64,000 bases of DNA from Dioscorea cayenensis subsp. rotundata (taxonomy: Eukaryota; Streptophyta; Magnoliopsida; Dioscoreales; Dioscoreaceae): assembly GCF_009730915.1 (NCBI RefSeq), contig NC_052491.1, positions 2,094,908-2,158,907 of the forward strand. The letters are read 5' to 3'. Positions 1 to 12,488 of this stretch are shown here, in pieces. Made by a program: the position numbers and the translations under genes. Numbering within the stretch: the first letter of the stretch is position 1; each line of letters starts with the position of its first letter. The notes beneath the pieces are model-generated. The model was not told the origin of the DNA. It saw nothing but the letters and a program-made list of their open reading frames with translations, and ran no database searches.

Positions 1-989
1 ACATCAAATTAAACATATATTTTCCAAATCCAAGTCTACAACTCCCTCTAACAAAGCATAAAATTCAATAATCTTTCACTCAAATACTAAACACATTCTC
101 TTGAATCTTTCAAATACAAAAAGCTACAAAAATTTTTCAAATGCACCACAACTAAAATCTACTTTATCTAACTATAAGCTAATATCATCTCATCACTTCT
201 CCATCTATTGTAGCTTTTGGTTGCACTTTCACCGACTATATGAACTACGACGGTGTTCCATCACAAGCATGATCTCACTTTCATTAGTATTTGAGAACTA
301 TTTCCGGCACAATATTTTCAAACCCATAAAAGATCTTTAAATACATGGAAAAATCCGATGATTCTGCTAGAATCTTCACACATATCTCAAGATTTAAAAT
401 TCGAGACTATTTGGGGAGTTTCACAAAATATCAGGTATGTTAATTTAAATTTCACTGGTACCATTTGGTACTTCCCTCATAAAACAATCGAGCATAAGTA
501 GCATACCATATGAGACATGAGAAATTACGCAGAGACAATGAGGACTATTTCTGAGACAAAGATAAACCCAGAAAACACATTATGGATTTAGATCATAAAT
601 ATAGGATGACAAACATGATCTCTTTTTATGTCTCTATCGAGGAGAAAACCAAATTGGTGTCTTAAACACTCACCATGCGGTCACTTTGATGTCATGTGTG
701 ACAAAAATTTTTACATTTGGTTAGCCTCACGATGATGATGGTAATGACAATGAGCTCTCTTATGGCCACGCATGTCTTCTTACGGATCGCTTGCTAACAT
801 TGTTTGAATGAGAATTTCCTTGCCACTTTCAAATCACCAAAGATACGATCAAGAGGATGCGTGATCATATCACGCCTTGGTACGCTCTGTATTCCAAAAG
901 GAAAGAAGTTTTTAGTAAATGTTCTAAAAAATAAAGTTAAGCGTGTCCTGCGGGATCGGGAGAATGAAAATACTTACGATGATTTGCTT

Positions 990-1542
990 TGTGTTGCATG
1001 TGAGGAAGCTTGAACTAGTGTGGCAATTCAGTCGAACACTCTGGTGTCTTGATATCACGATCACCTGAACAATCGTACTAATGAATGGGCGATGCGAGAC
1101 AACATACTAATCGATCTTATAAGAATAAAGTAAGAGACACCAATTTAACATAGTTTGGCTAAGAACAAGCCTACATCCACGGGAGAACAATACTTCACTA
1201 TATCATGGAAAAATAACAAGAGTACAAGAGTATAAGAAATATGCATAAAGCCCCAAGAGAATTACCAAAACTCTAAGAACTAGCCTTTACCTTTCAAAAA
1301 CAAAGGGTCTTACCTTTGCTTTAATGAGATCAAGCAAGAACAAGAGTTCTCTCTACACCAGCTCTTTCCACTCTCCAAATACAAAGAGAACTCTCCCTCT
1401 CTATCTTTCTCTCATTTCTCTTTTTACAACACCCAACAAACATAACCCTATATAACCAATAGAGCAATCTAGACTCGTTGGATTAAAAAGAGATCAAGAT
1501 TTGGCTTCATCCCGACGATATCATGCCAATATTTAACGACTT
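990..1542. mobile_element. ~0.55 kb insertion, unidentified element
   Basis: The sequence is absent from the duplicate, where the flanks (ending gatttgctt and starting gggctgctcc) are contiguous near 28421-28433. It interrupts exon 4 of the small gene. A TATA-like stretch (ccctatataa, 1443-1452) and a pyrimidine-rich tract occur inside. No coding frame is seen. The borders carry only a poor possible target duplication (tgctt versus gactt). A solo LTR or a fragment of an LTR element is the likeliest identity, but this is inference. Confidence 0.5.
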
Positions 1543-2240
1543 GGGCTGCTCCTTTGAGTTGGAGTTCTTATAATTTTTGACTTTGCTGTATTGGAGCTTT
1601 TGAACATCATTTCCCTCTACATACATGTTTCGGAATCGCCATAATGTTAAAAGCACTATCGAGTTCGGAGTCGTTGAATACCTCCTCTAGCATTACATAT
1701 GTTTACTCATAAGTTTCACACGTGATGGATTATACATATGCCTCTTCATGATTTTCTGCCAAAAATGCCATGCATTTAGTATCCAATAAACAATTCTTAC
1801 AAAAAATATACTGAATTGAACATTCAAACATAAATGTAACACAGAAATTCAACCCTTCTTGTGATAATACTTTTACGAGATATACGTAGAAAAATAAGTC
1901 ATGGTTTAAATCGGAGACCCGGAGTTATCGAGTTAGTGAGAGATAATAGAAATTCACAACAATAACCAAAATTTCCAGAATATCAGGAAGGTGTTGCCAT
2001 TACATATTCTTTCGGGTGCACGATAGAGAAATCTAAGTGTGCAGCATGATGCATTGGAGCTCTCTACACAAAGGGCACGGTTAGGTGTTGAGAATCGCGA
2101 GAACATATAAACATGTATACAAATGTATAAATTGAGAAGGGAGAACCTACATGCACACTAAACCCAACTTCATGAGATCCTAATCGACTGTGAGAATTTT
2201 TATCCACACAAGCATCCAATGAATGATTAAACCTCTACTA

Positions 2241-4436
2241 TGAGCCCCAACCCTTAATCAAATCCTAGACATTGCTTTTATCTTTTAATCCTACCCGTTG
2301 GTTTTACTTTTAACCCTAGCCGACTCTTCACCTTCTACGGTTTTAGATCACCGTTAAAAAGGAGAGAGAGACTTGCCTCATCTCTTCCTCTCCCTATTCG
2401 CGGGTGATGTAGGCGGCGAGGATGGGGAGAAGGGATCCGTCATCACGGATTTCGTTTCTCTATCATTTTTGAGGAAAGGTTGTGAGTTATTTTGTTTTTA
2501 CTCTTTCTTATGCTTGTTTGTGACGTGTTACTAGTTAGGGTTAGGGTTTGGTGAGAATTGATTTGATTTTGATTTGAGGATAAAAATTCGGAAAAGTTCA
2601 TGTTAGCATAGTAGAGATCCCTAATTTATTTGGAAGATCTAAAGACAGAATTTGGAAGAGATCAGAATACAAAAATTGTAGACCGAGGTCTTTTTTAGCT
2701 TGCTGCCAAATGTCAGAATTTTTGGAGTAGTATCCTGCAAATTATAAATTTTTAGATCGCGGTGACACGGACTGAGATTTCTGTTCGAGCCCTTGAGCAA
2801 GTTTTTGATTATTTTCATAATTGTAAACTCTATTTTAGATTTATATTTATATAAGAAAGTTATAGATAACGATGTTATCTTTGACTCTGCAAAAATTTCA
2901 GAATTTTAGCTATGTAAATTGTGAGATATGATCAGATTTCTATAGATGTGCTCAATAATATTTACTGGAAAACATAAAGAGATTTCTTAGACAATTTGAT
3001 GGTCTTGTACATGGAATTTGGGAGAAGAGTAATATAAAAAATTATAGAGTTTGATGTTTGTTAGATACCTGTAGAAATATGGATTCTTTGGATGAGTCGT
3101 TTAAAAGTTATAGCATAGTAGTGTAGTTGTCCCGAATGATATTCTGTCTGCAGAATCGAAGATTGTCTTGGTGTTCTCATGGTCTTAGATGTTGTATCCG
3201 GTATAGCATAAAATAAGAAAGTAATGCATTACGAGTTATCCTATGCACGTAAAATATTATTGCTTCCCGAAATTTATATTGAGGGAATATTTATTATTTT
3301 GTGAACATGAAAATATTTTGACACCGGTACTAGTAGTTCCCGAACTAACTTTGTAATAACCCCTACATCATGCGGGTTAAACACGCATGGTGTCGACATG
3401 TACTACGATATATAAACTATAGTTTCCCCGCTTTCCATCGGGTGAAGAATAGCGACCTCGATGAAATCCGGCTCGGCTGCAGAGGGTAAAAATATGAGTT
3501 CGATAATTACGGCACGAGGGTAAATATATGAGTTCTATGTTTTGGCAATAGTTGTTTGAGGGACCTATATGCTGGCTTTTGACATACGTGCTTATTTGAA
3601 ATAAATTTGATTTCGATTTTTGATTTTTGATAATTTATGATTTTCAGTAAATGATCCCTATAATAATTTTTTTAGTGGGTGTTCTACTGGCTATCAAGCT
3701 CATAATTTGTTGTTTAATTTTCGGATCGGGAGCTTAATAGATCACCGCTTGAGATCGAGTTTTTGAGGCCTCTGCGCTCACTGGGTCTCACTCTTGTAGG
3801 GTATGCGTGACCATTTGTCGGCCTTACCGGATCTAGCGAGCCGGGTTTGGGGCGTGATAAATTTAGTGGTATCAGAGATTTAGTAAAATTTTGATGATAT
3901 TAGTTTGTTCGATAAAAACTTTAGGTTTGTAGTTCAATTCAACCTGTAGCTTTGATTTGCATCCTTGAACTTCTATCTTTGATTAGTCTTTTATTACTAA
4001 CTTGGTGTTTTTATCACCCTTCGAGGGAAGTCTACTAGCGACCCTCTTTATTCTTAGTAAAGAAAATCATGTGGTCATGGATTGTTGGTAATTAGTAGCT
4101 ACGTGTATTAGTTACCTCCACGCATTAATTTTTCTTCGACTTCCATAATCTTGTAGATTTCGATAATTTTTGACTTTATGGGACTATAAAAAGGATTGGT
4201 TGTAGCTATATTCCTCTATATGCCATAATTTAATTTGTTTATCTGATCAGGGGAGCTTAATAGATCACGCTACGAGAATCGGTTTTAAGAGAACTTTCAG
4301 CGTCTACTGGGTCTCTAGTCTTGTAGGTGTGTGACAGTTTGCTCAGGCATCAGATGCAGCGGTAGACTGGGTTTGAGGTGACATCCACATTCGCTCGACA
4401 TACCGGACCTAACTGACATTCTGAGTAGTTTTTCTA
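2241..4436 (+). mobile_element. Internally deleted LTR-retrotransposon remnant
   Basis: The insert is absent from copy 2 of the duplication and sits in exon 3 of the small gene. A long LTR-like segment begins TGAGCCCC at 2241 and ends near 3860 with gtttggggcgtgata. It is followed at 3867-3877 by TGGTATCAGAG, the plant initiator tRNA-Met primer binding site. A second, shorter copy of the LTR 3' end (agcttaatagatcacgc to gtttgaggtgaca) lies at about 4253-4385. Between them is only ~0.4 kb without gag or pol. This is a non-autonomous, truncated element, probably Ty3/Gypsy derived by the style of its LTR end. Telomere-like gttagggttaggg at about 2535 is inside the LTR. Confidence 0.7.
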
Positions 4437-5639
4437 GTAGCAATCACATATTAGAGAATCACACACACACAAAATGTAATTTTTAGGATAATCCATGAAC
4501 CCAATTATTTGAAGCCATACACGGAAAAACACAAATTTAACTATTTTGACAATTAATGTACTCAATTCATTGAAACTCCACACACACAAAGCACACACTG
4601 AGAACTGCAATACAACTGTAAACAGAAATGTAAATATTTTTTTGATAATCCATGCAATCAATTAATTGAAGCTCCAGATGCGCACACACTAATGTAATTA
4701 TTTGAATGATTAATAGGTCCAATTAATTGAAGCTCCACAAACACATATCCAACTTCATGAGCTCAATTGATTGAAGGCAAATATAAAATGTAATTTACTT
4801 GGGCACTTCATGAACCACAATTAACAGAAGCTCCACACACACACAAATCCAATTCCATGAGAAATAACTTGTAGCTTCACACGTACAAAAATTAAATTAC
4901 TTGGATAATTCACAAGCCCAATTAATTTAAGATACAAGATAGAACTACAAAACCAATATTTCAGCACTACTAATCAGTCTCTTTTCATTTTAAAAAAGGT
5001 GGTGAATTTATGTGTTTGAATAGAAAAGCATAGAGAAAATGAGTCAATTTTAATGAAACAAACATAAAATTAGAAGAATGGTTCATGAACTCACCAGCTG
5101 AGAGGCTAAATCTATGCCAAGAAACCAAGCTCCTAGATGCTGCATTGCATACATATTTAAAAAGATAAAATCAAATTTTGGAGATATCATAGATGGTCAT
5201 AACATTAAGTATTATAGAAAGGAAAGATTTTTTTTTTTATTCATCCAGAAACTATATATAAAGCCTATACCGATCCAGGCAATGGCTGAAGAAGCACAAG
5301 CACCAACAGTGAAATCCTTCATAGCTCTATCCTTGCATTCCTTGAAGAACACAACCTCCTCCCTCGTCATCCCTTCTTGCAACATCCATCCATCCATCCA
5401 TCAGTCCATGAAAACAAACCACCAAAATCAAAATTCATAAAAAAAGGAAATCCACATCTAATAATTGTGAAACATTGAAACCCTAAACATCAAATTATGA
5501 GATTTTGAGCGAAATCTCTCGTACGGATCGGAGTAGATGCCCTAGCTCCACTAGCAAATCCATTCTCTTCACCCAGAGCGAGAACGAACCCCAAAGAGAG
5601 TGAGAGAGAGCACGAGGGTTTTGGAACTTATCGAGTCAG

Positions 5640-6300
5640 ATCCTTAAAGGCCCATGATCCGGATCCATTATATTTTTCTTTTTATTTGATTGATTACCTT
5701 TCATTTCCAAGCATAAGTTAAATTAGAAAAAATATAAGACTTATCTATAATTTATTATCATCTTTATTAAAAATATAATAATATAATTTATTATCATCTC
5801 ATAAATTAACTTAAAAATAAAATAATATGGATTTTTATTTTACTCATAGATCCACCTATAAATCAACAATTATTCTATTTAATAATCTATATCTAATAAA
5901 AAAGTTGCACAAACCATTATTCATTGAGCTATAATAAAAACCAATAACATTTGATTTTTCTAAGGCTTTATATAGATAAATTGATAGTTTATTAACTATA
6001 AAAAAATTAAAAAAATTAAAAAATTAAAAAAATAATAATAATTAACATAAAAATGAGGTATGATGGATGCACGAAATGAAAACAAAAATGAAAAGTATAT
6101 AATTTACCATTAAATCAAAATATTACAATAAATGCACACACTTGCACAATAATGACAAATCAACTCTTATAAACTAGAATACTTCTTAATATAAAATGTT
6201 GTACAACAACATAATCTAAAATAGAGATTATTTTCAACTAACAATGATTTGAATGTAAATTTTCATAATATTACTAAAATATTGACATAAATCATAATGT
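5640..6300. other. AT-rich spacer between the two duplicated genes
   Basis: This stretch separates the start of the minus-strand small gene from the 3' end of NLR-1. It is rich in A and T runs and aligns with 30150-30750 of copy 2. No gene, tRNA or element boundary is seen. It should contain the promoter of the small gene near 5400-5650 and the NLR 3' UTR near 6200-6300, but no clear motif singles either out. Confidence 0.6.
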
Positions 6301-6301
6301 C

Positions 6302-7793
6302 TTAGAGAAACTTCGCGAGGTGAGATCGGATTGTTGTGTCCTCCCATTCCAAACTCTCCCACAAGTCACCGTCAATGTCCACAATTTTTAATTTATTATT
6401 GACAATGGATGACTTGAAAGGAAGTTTCTTTAGCTTTGGACACCTTTTCAACATAAGTACAGACAAAACAGGGAAATCCAATGAACATGTGCTTAAACTC
6501 ACTAAGTTGGGCATGCTATATAAAAACAATAAATGTAGGTTAGGAAAGGTGGGAAGGCCTGATGAAGCTTGTTGCATCTCTCGAGGGTCAATTAATTCCT
6601 CTATTGCTGAGCAATCCCATGCTTGTAATGTCCTAAGGCATGGGAGATGCAAAACCCATGAAAGACTCCTCAGAGAATCACAATCACTAATGGAAACATA
6701 TGTCAACTTCGGGAAACATCCATTACGAAATGCTTCTGCTGGTCGAGTGATTTGCTTGAGCTTTGCAAGACCATTCAATTGGAGATGCTTTAGACTGACC
6801 CCACTGCCATTTATCAACAAATCCTCAAAGCCACAATCACTGATTTGTAACTCCATCAAACTCTCACCATCACATTTGTAACTCAAGTCACAAAGCTGGA
6901 GGGTAGGCATATCATGTATGTTTCTCAAATTTATTTTCCAAGTCGGCAAATCTTTGAGAAGTCGAAGAATCTCAACTAATTCCACATCCATACTGATCGC
7001 TTTAATCCTCTTCCTATCCATCAATATCCTTAAGTCACCTGCTTCTAAACAAGTATGTTCATAAAGATCAAGCACATGCAACTCAGGCAACCTTGATAAT
7101 GCAGACAACCCATCAGCTTTAATTGGAACAAGTCCACCTTCACTTACAAAATATGGATGACTGAAGAAGAAGTATTTTAATTGCTTCAGCTCTTCAAGTT
7201 CAGGTGGAAGTGACCGAATGCTTGTGGCGCTGATGTTGAGGTATTGAAGATTAACTAGAACTTGAATTTCTTTTGAAAGACCCGAGATATTTGCCCCAGA
7301 TAAGTTCAAATGTGTGAGAGATGGCATATGAGGGAAAAGGTGTATAACCAGTACCTCGTCCTTCTCTATTCCACATCCAGAATTTTCAACCATAAATAAA
7401 CTCTGGAGATTAGGATATCTAGGAGAAGTTGCTGCAACAGAAACTTGGCACTTTTCATCAATATTTTTATTACTTAAAAATTTCTGGACACTATTACCAA
7501 ACAAAGTACCATTAAACGATATTAGTTCTGTCTCCTGCCAGTTGCCTGCTTCCCACTTTGAAAATTGTCCTAAATCATCATCTCTTCCACCAACAATCCA
7601 TTTGTTCTTTTTCTTCCCACACTCGGACACAATCCACAGTGCCATATCACGAATCACATCATGTAATTTGACATAATCTTCAGTAAAGTCATAATCCAAC
7701 TCCAACAAACATGCTTCATTTAATTTTACAATTAGAGAATATCCCTCGTCAAAGGCTTCCCCCATGTTTCCAAAGTCACTGATCAATCCACAC
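6302..7793 (-). pseudogene. NLR-1: 5'-truncated CNL resistance gene (C-terminal part)
   Basis: About 495 codons are open on the minus strand and end in a stop at 6302. The frame opens inside the end of the NB-ARC domain with the segment CGLISDFGN, then has the MHD-type motif KLHDVIRDMALW, and continues into leucine-rich repeats of the CNL type (examples: LPSLTHLNLSGANISGLSKE, then LPELHVLDLYEH). It ends ...LAKFL. CNL proteins are intracellular immune receptors; the LRR senses and the NB-ARC switches. The P-loop, kinase-2, RNBS-B and GLPL parts are missing because homology to NLR-2 stops at 7793, exactly where LINE sequence starts. No start codon belongs to this frame. A matching coiled-coil exon survives at 15208-15414. 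The LRR half is unusually well preserved compared with NLR-2. Confidence 0.88.
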
Positions 7794-7796
7794 AAT

Positions 7797-8529
7797 TCAC
7801 CGCCGTCGATTTATATTCCTGAGGGATATAAATGGATTTTCGTTCATGGAGGTTGGTCCCTGGTGCCTTGCATTAATTCTGATAAATTCTACACTCAGGA
7901 TCCAACTCCTCCTAATTCTCCTTTGATTGTTCATTCGGATGATGAGTTGGTTGATTGGGGTGATGATGATGACTTACCGATTGATGCAATAGCTGATGAC
8001 GATCATATTCTGAGCAAGGAGAATCTCTCACAGTTAGAATCTGAAATCCAAAGGGAAGATCTTCTTTCTGATCAATTAATTGCACCCGGGAATTCACACC
8101 TCATTGGAAAGAACACTTCTGCTGATATGTTGGTTGAGACGGCCCCCGACTCTCCACAGTCTATTAGGCAACCTACCACCACTTCCGCACAAAATCAGGC
8201 TCAGAAGCAAATCAGAAAAAGTGATAGGCCTAAGAAACCTTCTGGTCGATGGAATGAAGATGTTGGGTTTATTCCTCACCCACCCAGATCATCCAAGAAA
8301 AAAAGTACCCGACGATCGTCGGGATGGTACGTCTTATTCTGTTAATTCAAATGTGTTTTCTTCATGGACTGACGCTCAATTCTTTAATTATAGAAATGCA
8401 TGTGGTGTTAAATTCCAAGGTTCCCCCAATCATAAGTTTAAATGCTTAGAAAAAGTTTGCAAACTTGAAACTGCTAGGGCTAGAACTTCACCTCTCTTAC
8501 CTGGATCTCATTCGAGATCTGACAGCTAG
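7797..8529 (+). pseudogene. LINE ORF1, C-terminal part, frameshifted
   Basis: The first readable frame runs from the LINE border to 8345. It contains an acidic segment (near DDELVDWGDDDDLP), then a basic stretch with RKSDRPKKPSGRW and SSKKKSTRR. Plant L1 ORF1 proteins are RNA-binding and often end this way. At a run of seven A (about 8297-8303) the natural continuation moves to another frame, which stays open to a stop at 8527-8529 (SNVFSSWTDAQFFNYRNACG and onward). The 5' part of ORF1, including any zinc-knuckle or RRM domain, is missing. The shift is most simply a decay mutation, although slippery A runs can also mediate programmed shifting. Confidence 0.65.
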
Positions 8530-8546
8530 ACCCCTTCAGGTTTTTA

Positions 8547-11500
8547 ATGATTGTATTCTGTTGGAATGTTCGTGGTCTTGGCAGACCCTCTAAACACCAC
8601 TAGTTAAAGACATTATTTCTTCTTCACGGGCTGATATTGTTTGTTTACAAGAAACCAAACTTCATGATTGTCATTATTCTATTTGGAGATGTATTGGTGG
8701 GTTGAGACTGAATTCTTTTGAGATTCTCCCTGCCATAGGAACTGCTGGTGGTATCATTATACCCTGGGATGGCACCCAGGTAAATGGTACCTTTATCCAC
8801 AAAGGACAATTTGCTATTACAATGGAATTCACAAATCTTTTCACCAACATTAAATGGATTTGCACTAATGTTTATGGACCTAATGCAGCTCCCATCAAAG
8901 TTGAATTCTGGAACGAGATCCGCATAGTTAAAAATTTACATGATTTACCCTGGTTAATATGTGGAGACTTCAATACTGTATTTACACTGGGCGATAAAAA
9001 TAAAGGAGACCCTAACTCTAGGGATATTGCTAATCCTCAAAAGCACCTAAGTGATCTCAATCTTATTGACCCCCTTTTATCTGGCCATAAATTCACTTGG
9101 ACAAACGGACAATCAGATCCAATATGGGTCAGATTGGATAGATTCCTTTATTCTCATGACTGGCCACTATGTTTTCCTAACACCTTCCAAAGTAGTCTAC
9201 CTCGTTTTGGCTCTGACCATTCTCCTATATACCTAGAATTTGGTAACCATCCACCAAGAGCTAGAATATTCCTATTAGAAAAATCATGGTACACCAATGA
9301 CCAGTTAGAAAATTTAATTCATGATTGGTGGTCTGATCAAAATTTTGAGGGTTGTGGCGCGTTCATAATTTCTAAAAAACTTGCATCCCTGAAATTGAAA
9401 CTACGCCTGTGGGCCAAAGAAAACTTTGGAGCTTCCAATATTCATAAAAGAAGTTTACTCTTTGAACTTAATACTCTTGATTCCTTACATGAAAGAGGAC
9501 CCCTTTCTGAGGATGATTCCAATCGTTTAACTCTTATTCGTAAGGAACTACACATTTTATTAAAACAAGAAGAGATTTATTGGAAACAACGTTCCCGTAT
9601 TACTTGGCTCAAAGAGGGTGATGCAAACACAAAATTTTTCCACCTACTGGCTAATGGAAGAAGGAATAAAAACCTTATTCCGCGCATCAATAGTAATGGG
9701 AGTTGGATTGAAGGGAACAAAGAAATTGGGGAAGTTTTTACTGAACATTTTCAAACCCTACTTGGCACTCCAATTACTCATCGTTTCATATTCGATTGGC
9801 ATTATCTATTTGATTACAAAAATAGTGTTGATCTGTCTTCTCTTGAAGTTCCATTCTCCACTGATGAGATTAAAATGGTCTTGTTTGAGTTAAATGCAGA
9901 TAAGGCCCCAGGACCAGATGGTTTCCTAATATTCTTTTTTCAAAAACACTGGAGCCTAATTCAGGAGGATTTCATCAAACTTTGTAGTGACTTCTATGCT
10001 GGTTCCATTAACTTTGATCGAATTAATTGGGTACACATTGCTCTCATTGCTAAAACAAATGCTCCAACTGAGGTCACAGATTTTAGACCTATCAGTCTCA
10101 TAAATTCCACTTGTAAAATCATTTCCAAAATTCTTGCTTCAAGATTGAGTCAGATAATTGGGGATTTAGTTGATATATCACAATCCGGATTCATTAAGGG
10201 TAGATGCATTGCTGATAACATTATTGCTGCCCAGGAAGTGATTTTTAATCTTCAAAAAAAGAAATTACTTGGCTTTGCTTTAAAGGTTGATTTTGCTAAA
10301 GCTTTTGATTCATTAGACTAGAGCTTTCTTCTTGAAATTTTAAAAGCTAGAGGCTTCGGCAACCGCTGGATTTCTTGTATATACACCATTCTCAATACTG
10401 CCAAAGCAAAAATACTCATTAATGGAACACCTCAGGGGTATATCTGATGCAAAAGAGAATTAAGACAAGGTGGTCCTCTTTCTCCTCTTCTATTCGCTTT
10501 AGCGGCTGATACCCTTAGTGCCATGTTCTATCATGCCATTAATTCCAAAGTACTTGTTGGAGTTCAGCTTGATCACTCAAACAGCATCTGTCAATTACAA
10601 TATGCAGATGATTTAATTATCTTTTCTACTGGTGGACATGACGATCTTAAAATCATTAAATTAATACTTTATCTCTTTGAAGGTTTTTCGGGTCTTTCAA
10701 TTAACTATTCAAAGAGCTGTCTTTACTCCACAAATTTTGGTTACCAACCTCATTCATCTTCTGCTAGAATTCTTAATTGCAATAGGGACTGTCTACCCAT
10801 TACATACCTGGGTGTTCCCCTCTCTGGTAGATGTCCTAGGCGCCAAGATTGGACAAGATTAATTGATACTGTCCGAAATAGGCTTTCACACTGGAAAACA
10901 ATTTATCTTTCTCTGGGGGGTCGACTTACCCTTATCAATTATGTACTATCATCTCTTCCAGTGTACTGGATGTCAATATTTAAACTCCCAGCTTGGGTTA
11001 TTCATGAGATTGATAAAATTAGAAAAGATTTTCTTTGGAAGGGACCGGACCTGGAACCTAAGGGTATTAGATTAATTGCTTGGAAAAGAATCTATCGACC
11101 CCGTAACATGGCTGTGTGGGGAATTCTGGATTTACAGGCTTTCAACAATGCGCTGCTGGGTAAGTGGTGGTGGAAAATCACAACAAAGTAGGATTCCTGT
11201 TGGATCAAGATTCTAAATGCCAACTATGCGATTAGAGAATCGCCTGGTATTTTATTTCATCAACCACCTAGAAATAAATCTTTCTTCTGGTTAGGAATTA
11301 ATGTCATTCTACCCTCATTTCGATCCTGTATAACCAAATCAATTGGGAATGGTAACAACACACTTTTCTGGTTTGACAGATGGTTGGAGGGTCGATCACC
11401 AAAAGATTGTTGGCCTTCACTTTTTTTGGACTGTTCCTTTCCATGGATTTCATTAAGACAATTCAGTCATATTCTTAACTCCCATGGTAATCCATTCAGA

Positions 11501-12226
11501 ACATCCTCCACAGATGATTTTGCCATATTTCAAAATCATATTCCGAATTGTTCCAATGACCAAGAGGATTCCTTTTTCTGGTCTTTAGATAAAAATGGAA
11601 TCTTCTCTGTCAAATCATATTACAACTTCCTTATTGATGGAGGAACTCGCAGTCAACTTTACTCCAAATTCTGGAAGATAAAATCCCCTAGTAAAATAAC
11701 TTTATTCTATTGGTTTGCCTGGGAAAATAAAATTCTGACTCTTGAGAATCTTTTTAAAAAAGGTTGTAATTCAAATGCTATAGACACATGTATTCTATGT
11801 CATTACAACTCAGAAACAGTGGACCACCTTTTCATTGATTGTATTTTCTCAGAGAGAATTTGGTCTTACTTCAAATGTTTATTAGATATTGATACTCTCC
11901 CATCATCTGTTTCTAATATCTGGACCACTTGGATCCCCTCCTTGAATCCTACTATTAGGAACATTTGGGATCTCTGCTCTAGAGCCATCTTTTGGAATAT
12001 CTTGCTGGAACGCAACAACCGTATTTTTAATCAAAATCGGTCCTCCATTTCTTTTACTATCTACAAAACAGCTAATTTGCTTCTTTCTTGGATTTCTGCA
12101 GATGCGGAGTCCCTTCATCCGGAACCCTCAGATACTGCTCAGAGGATCAAACGTTCACTTAACTTCCTGAGCTCCAGATCAATCGATCTTGATGGTGATT
12201 CCGTGCACATCTCTGGTCAGGAGTAA
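8547..12226 (+). pseudogene. LINE ORF2: endonuclease plus reverse transcriptase, with stops
   Basis: ORF2 starts at ATG 8547 (MIVFCWNVRGLGRPSK), the usual start of plant L1 endonucleases. A one-base loss near 8600 shifts the frame. From there one frame runs to TAA at 12224, broken only by TAG 10319, TGA 10445 and TAG 11189. The APE-type endonuclease shows CGDFNTVF and GSDHSPIYLEF (to about 9240). The reverse transcriptase shows DKAPGPDGF, DFRPISLINS, QSGFIKGR, VDFAKAFDSLD, LRQGGPLSPLLFALA and the catalytic YADD at 10601-10612. A zf-RVT-like region with C and H residues follows near 11790-11840. The protein would nick DNA and copy LINE RNA by target-primed reverse transcription. Four lesions make it inactive. 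The long open frame suggests a fairly recent insertion. Confidence 0.9.
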
Positions 12227-12488
12227 TCCGCTCTCTATATTGCTGGACAGGCCTGTGTCCCCTGAGGGTTGACTTCGCCGGCCCGACTTGTTTTATTTAC
12301 TCAGTTCTTTTCTTTTCTGTCTATTCTTTCAGTTCTGTGTTGGTTTCCTCATCTCTGGTGAGGAAGACAGACTATTGTGTTTTCTTTTTTCAGGTATTTT
12401 GTATCTTTTTCTGTACTTGTTACTCTCTGTTACTTTCTTTCTTAATAAATTTGTGGTTTATCCACCTTATTCAAAAAAAAAAAAAAAA

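Larger units (their letters stand above)
711..5370 (-). pseudogene. Small conserved plant gene, copy 1 (disrupted)
   Basis: This is the broken counterpart of the gene at 28150-30073. Exon 1 (5271-5370) is open, begins MTREEVVFFKECKDRAM and ends in a GT donor. Exon 2 (5095-5139) is a 45-nt exon with good AG and GT borders and keeps the frame. Exon 3 is cut by the LTR-element remnant at about 2241-4436, leaving only its 3' part near 2165-2240. Exon 4 begins at 1755 and is split near its 3' end by the insertion at about 990-1542. Exon 5 (711-886) is one base shorter than in copy 2, so it is shifted. The protein family looks like an uncharacterised plant protein with one short hydrophobic stretch near the N terminus; I do not know its function. 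With two insertions and several indels this copy cannot make the full protein. Confidence 0.7.
1..7793. repeat. Segmental duplication, copy 1 (direct)
   Basis: This block is collinear with 27437-33019 in the same orientation, and the left end probably continues beyond the window. The homologous parts are about 1-989, 1543-2240 and 4437-7793. The two gaps in collinearity are insertions present only here. Copy 1 carries many single-base indels relative to copy 2. The duplicated module holds the small unknown gene and the 3' part of a CNL-type NLR gene, both on the minus strand. Read directly by aligning the two stretches by eye; divergence was not computed. Confidence 0.9.
7794..12488 (+). mobile_element. 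L1-type plant LINE, 5'-truncated, with poly(A) tail
   Basis: The element starts at the break in NLR-1 and ends in a 16-A tail (12473-12488), with AATAAA at 12444-12449. It encodes the end of ORF1 and a nearly full ORF2 (endonuclease, reverse transcriptase, zinc-knuckle-like C terminus). No target-site duplication is found: the 3' flank after the tail (gtttctatatatt) does not repeat the 5' flank and does not resume the NLR. The insertion was therefore accompanied by, or followed by, loss of the NLR 5' sequence. Confidence 0.9.

Noticed and set aside
2535..2550. Telomere-like gttagggttaggg
   Set aside because: Only about two repeats, inside an LTR; not an interstitial telomere array.
6336..6881. 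Plus-strand open frame of 181 codons
   Set aside because: It is the antisense of the NLR-1 LRR exon; the minus-strand frame has clear LRR motifs.
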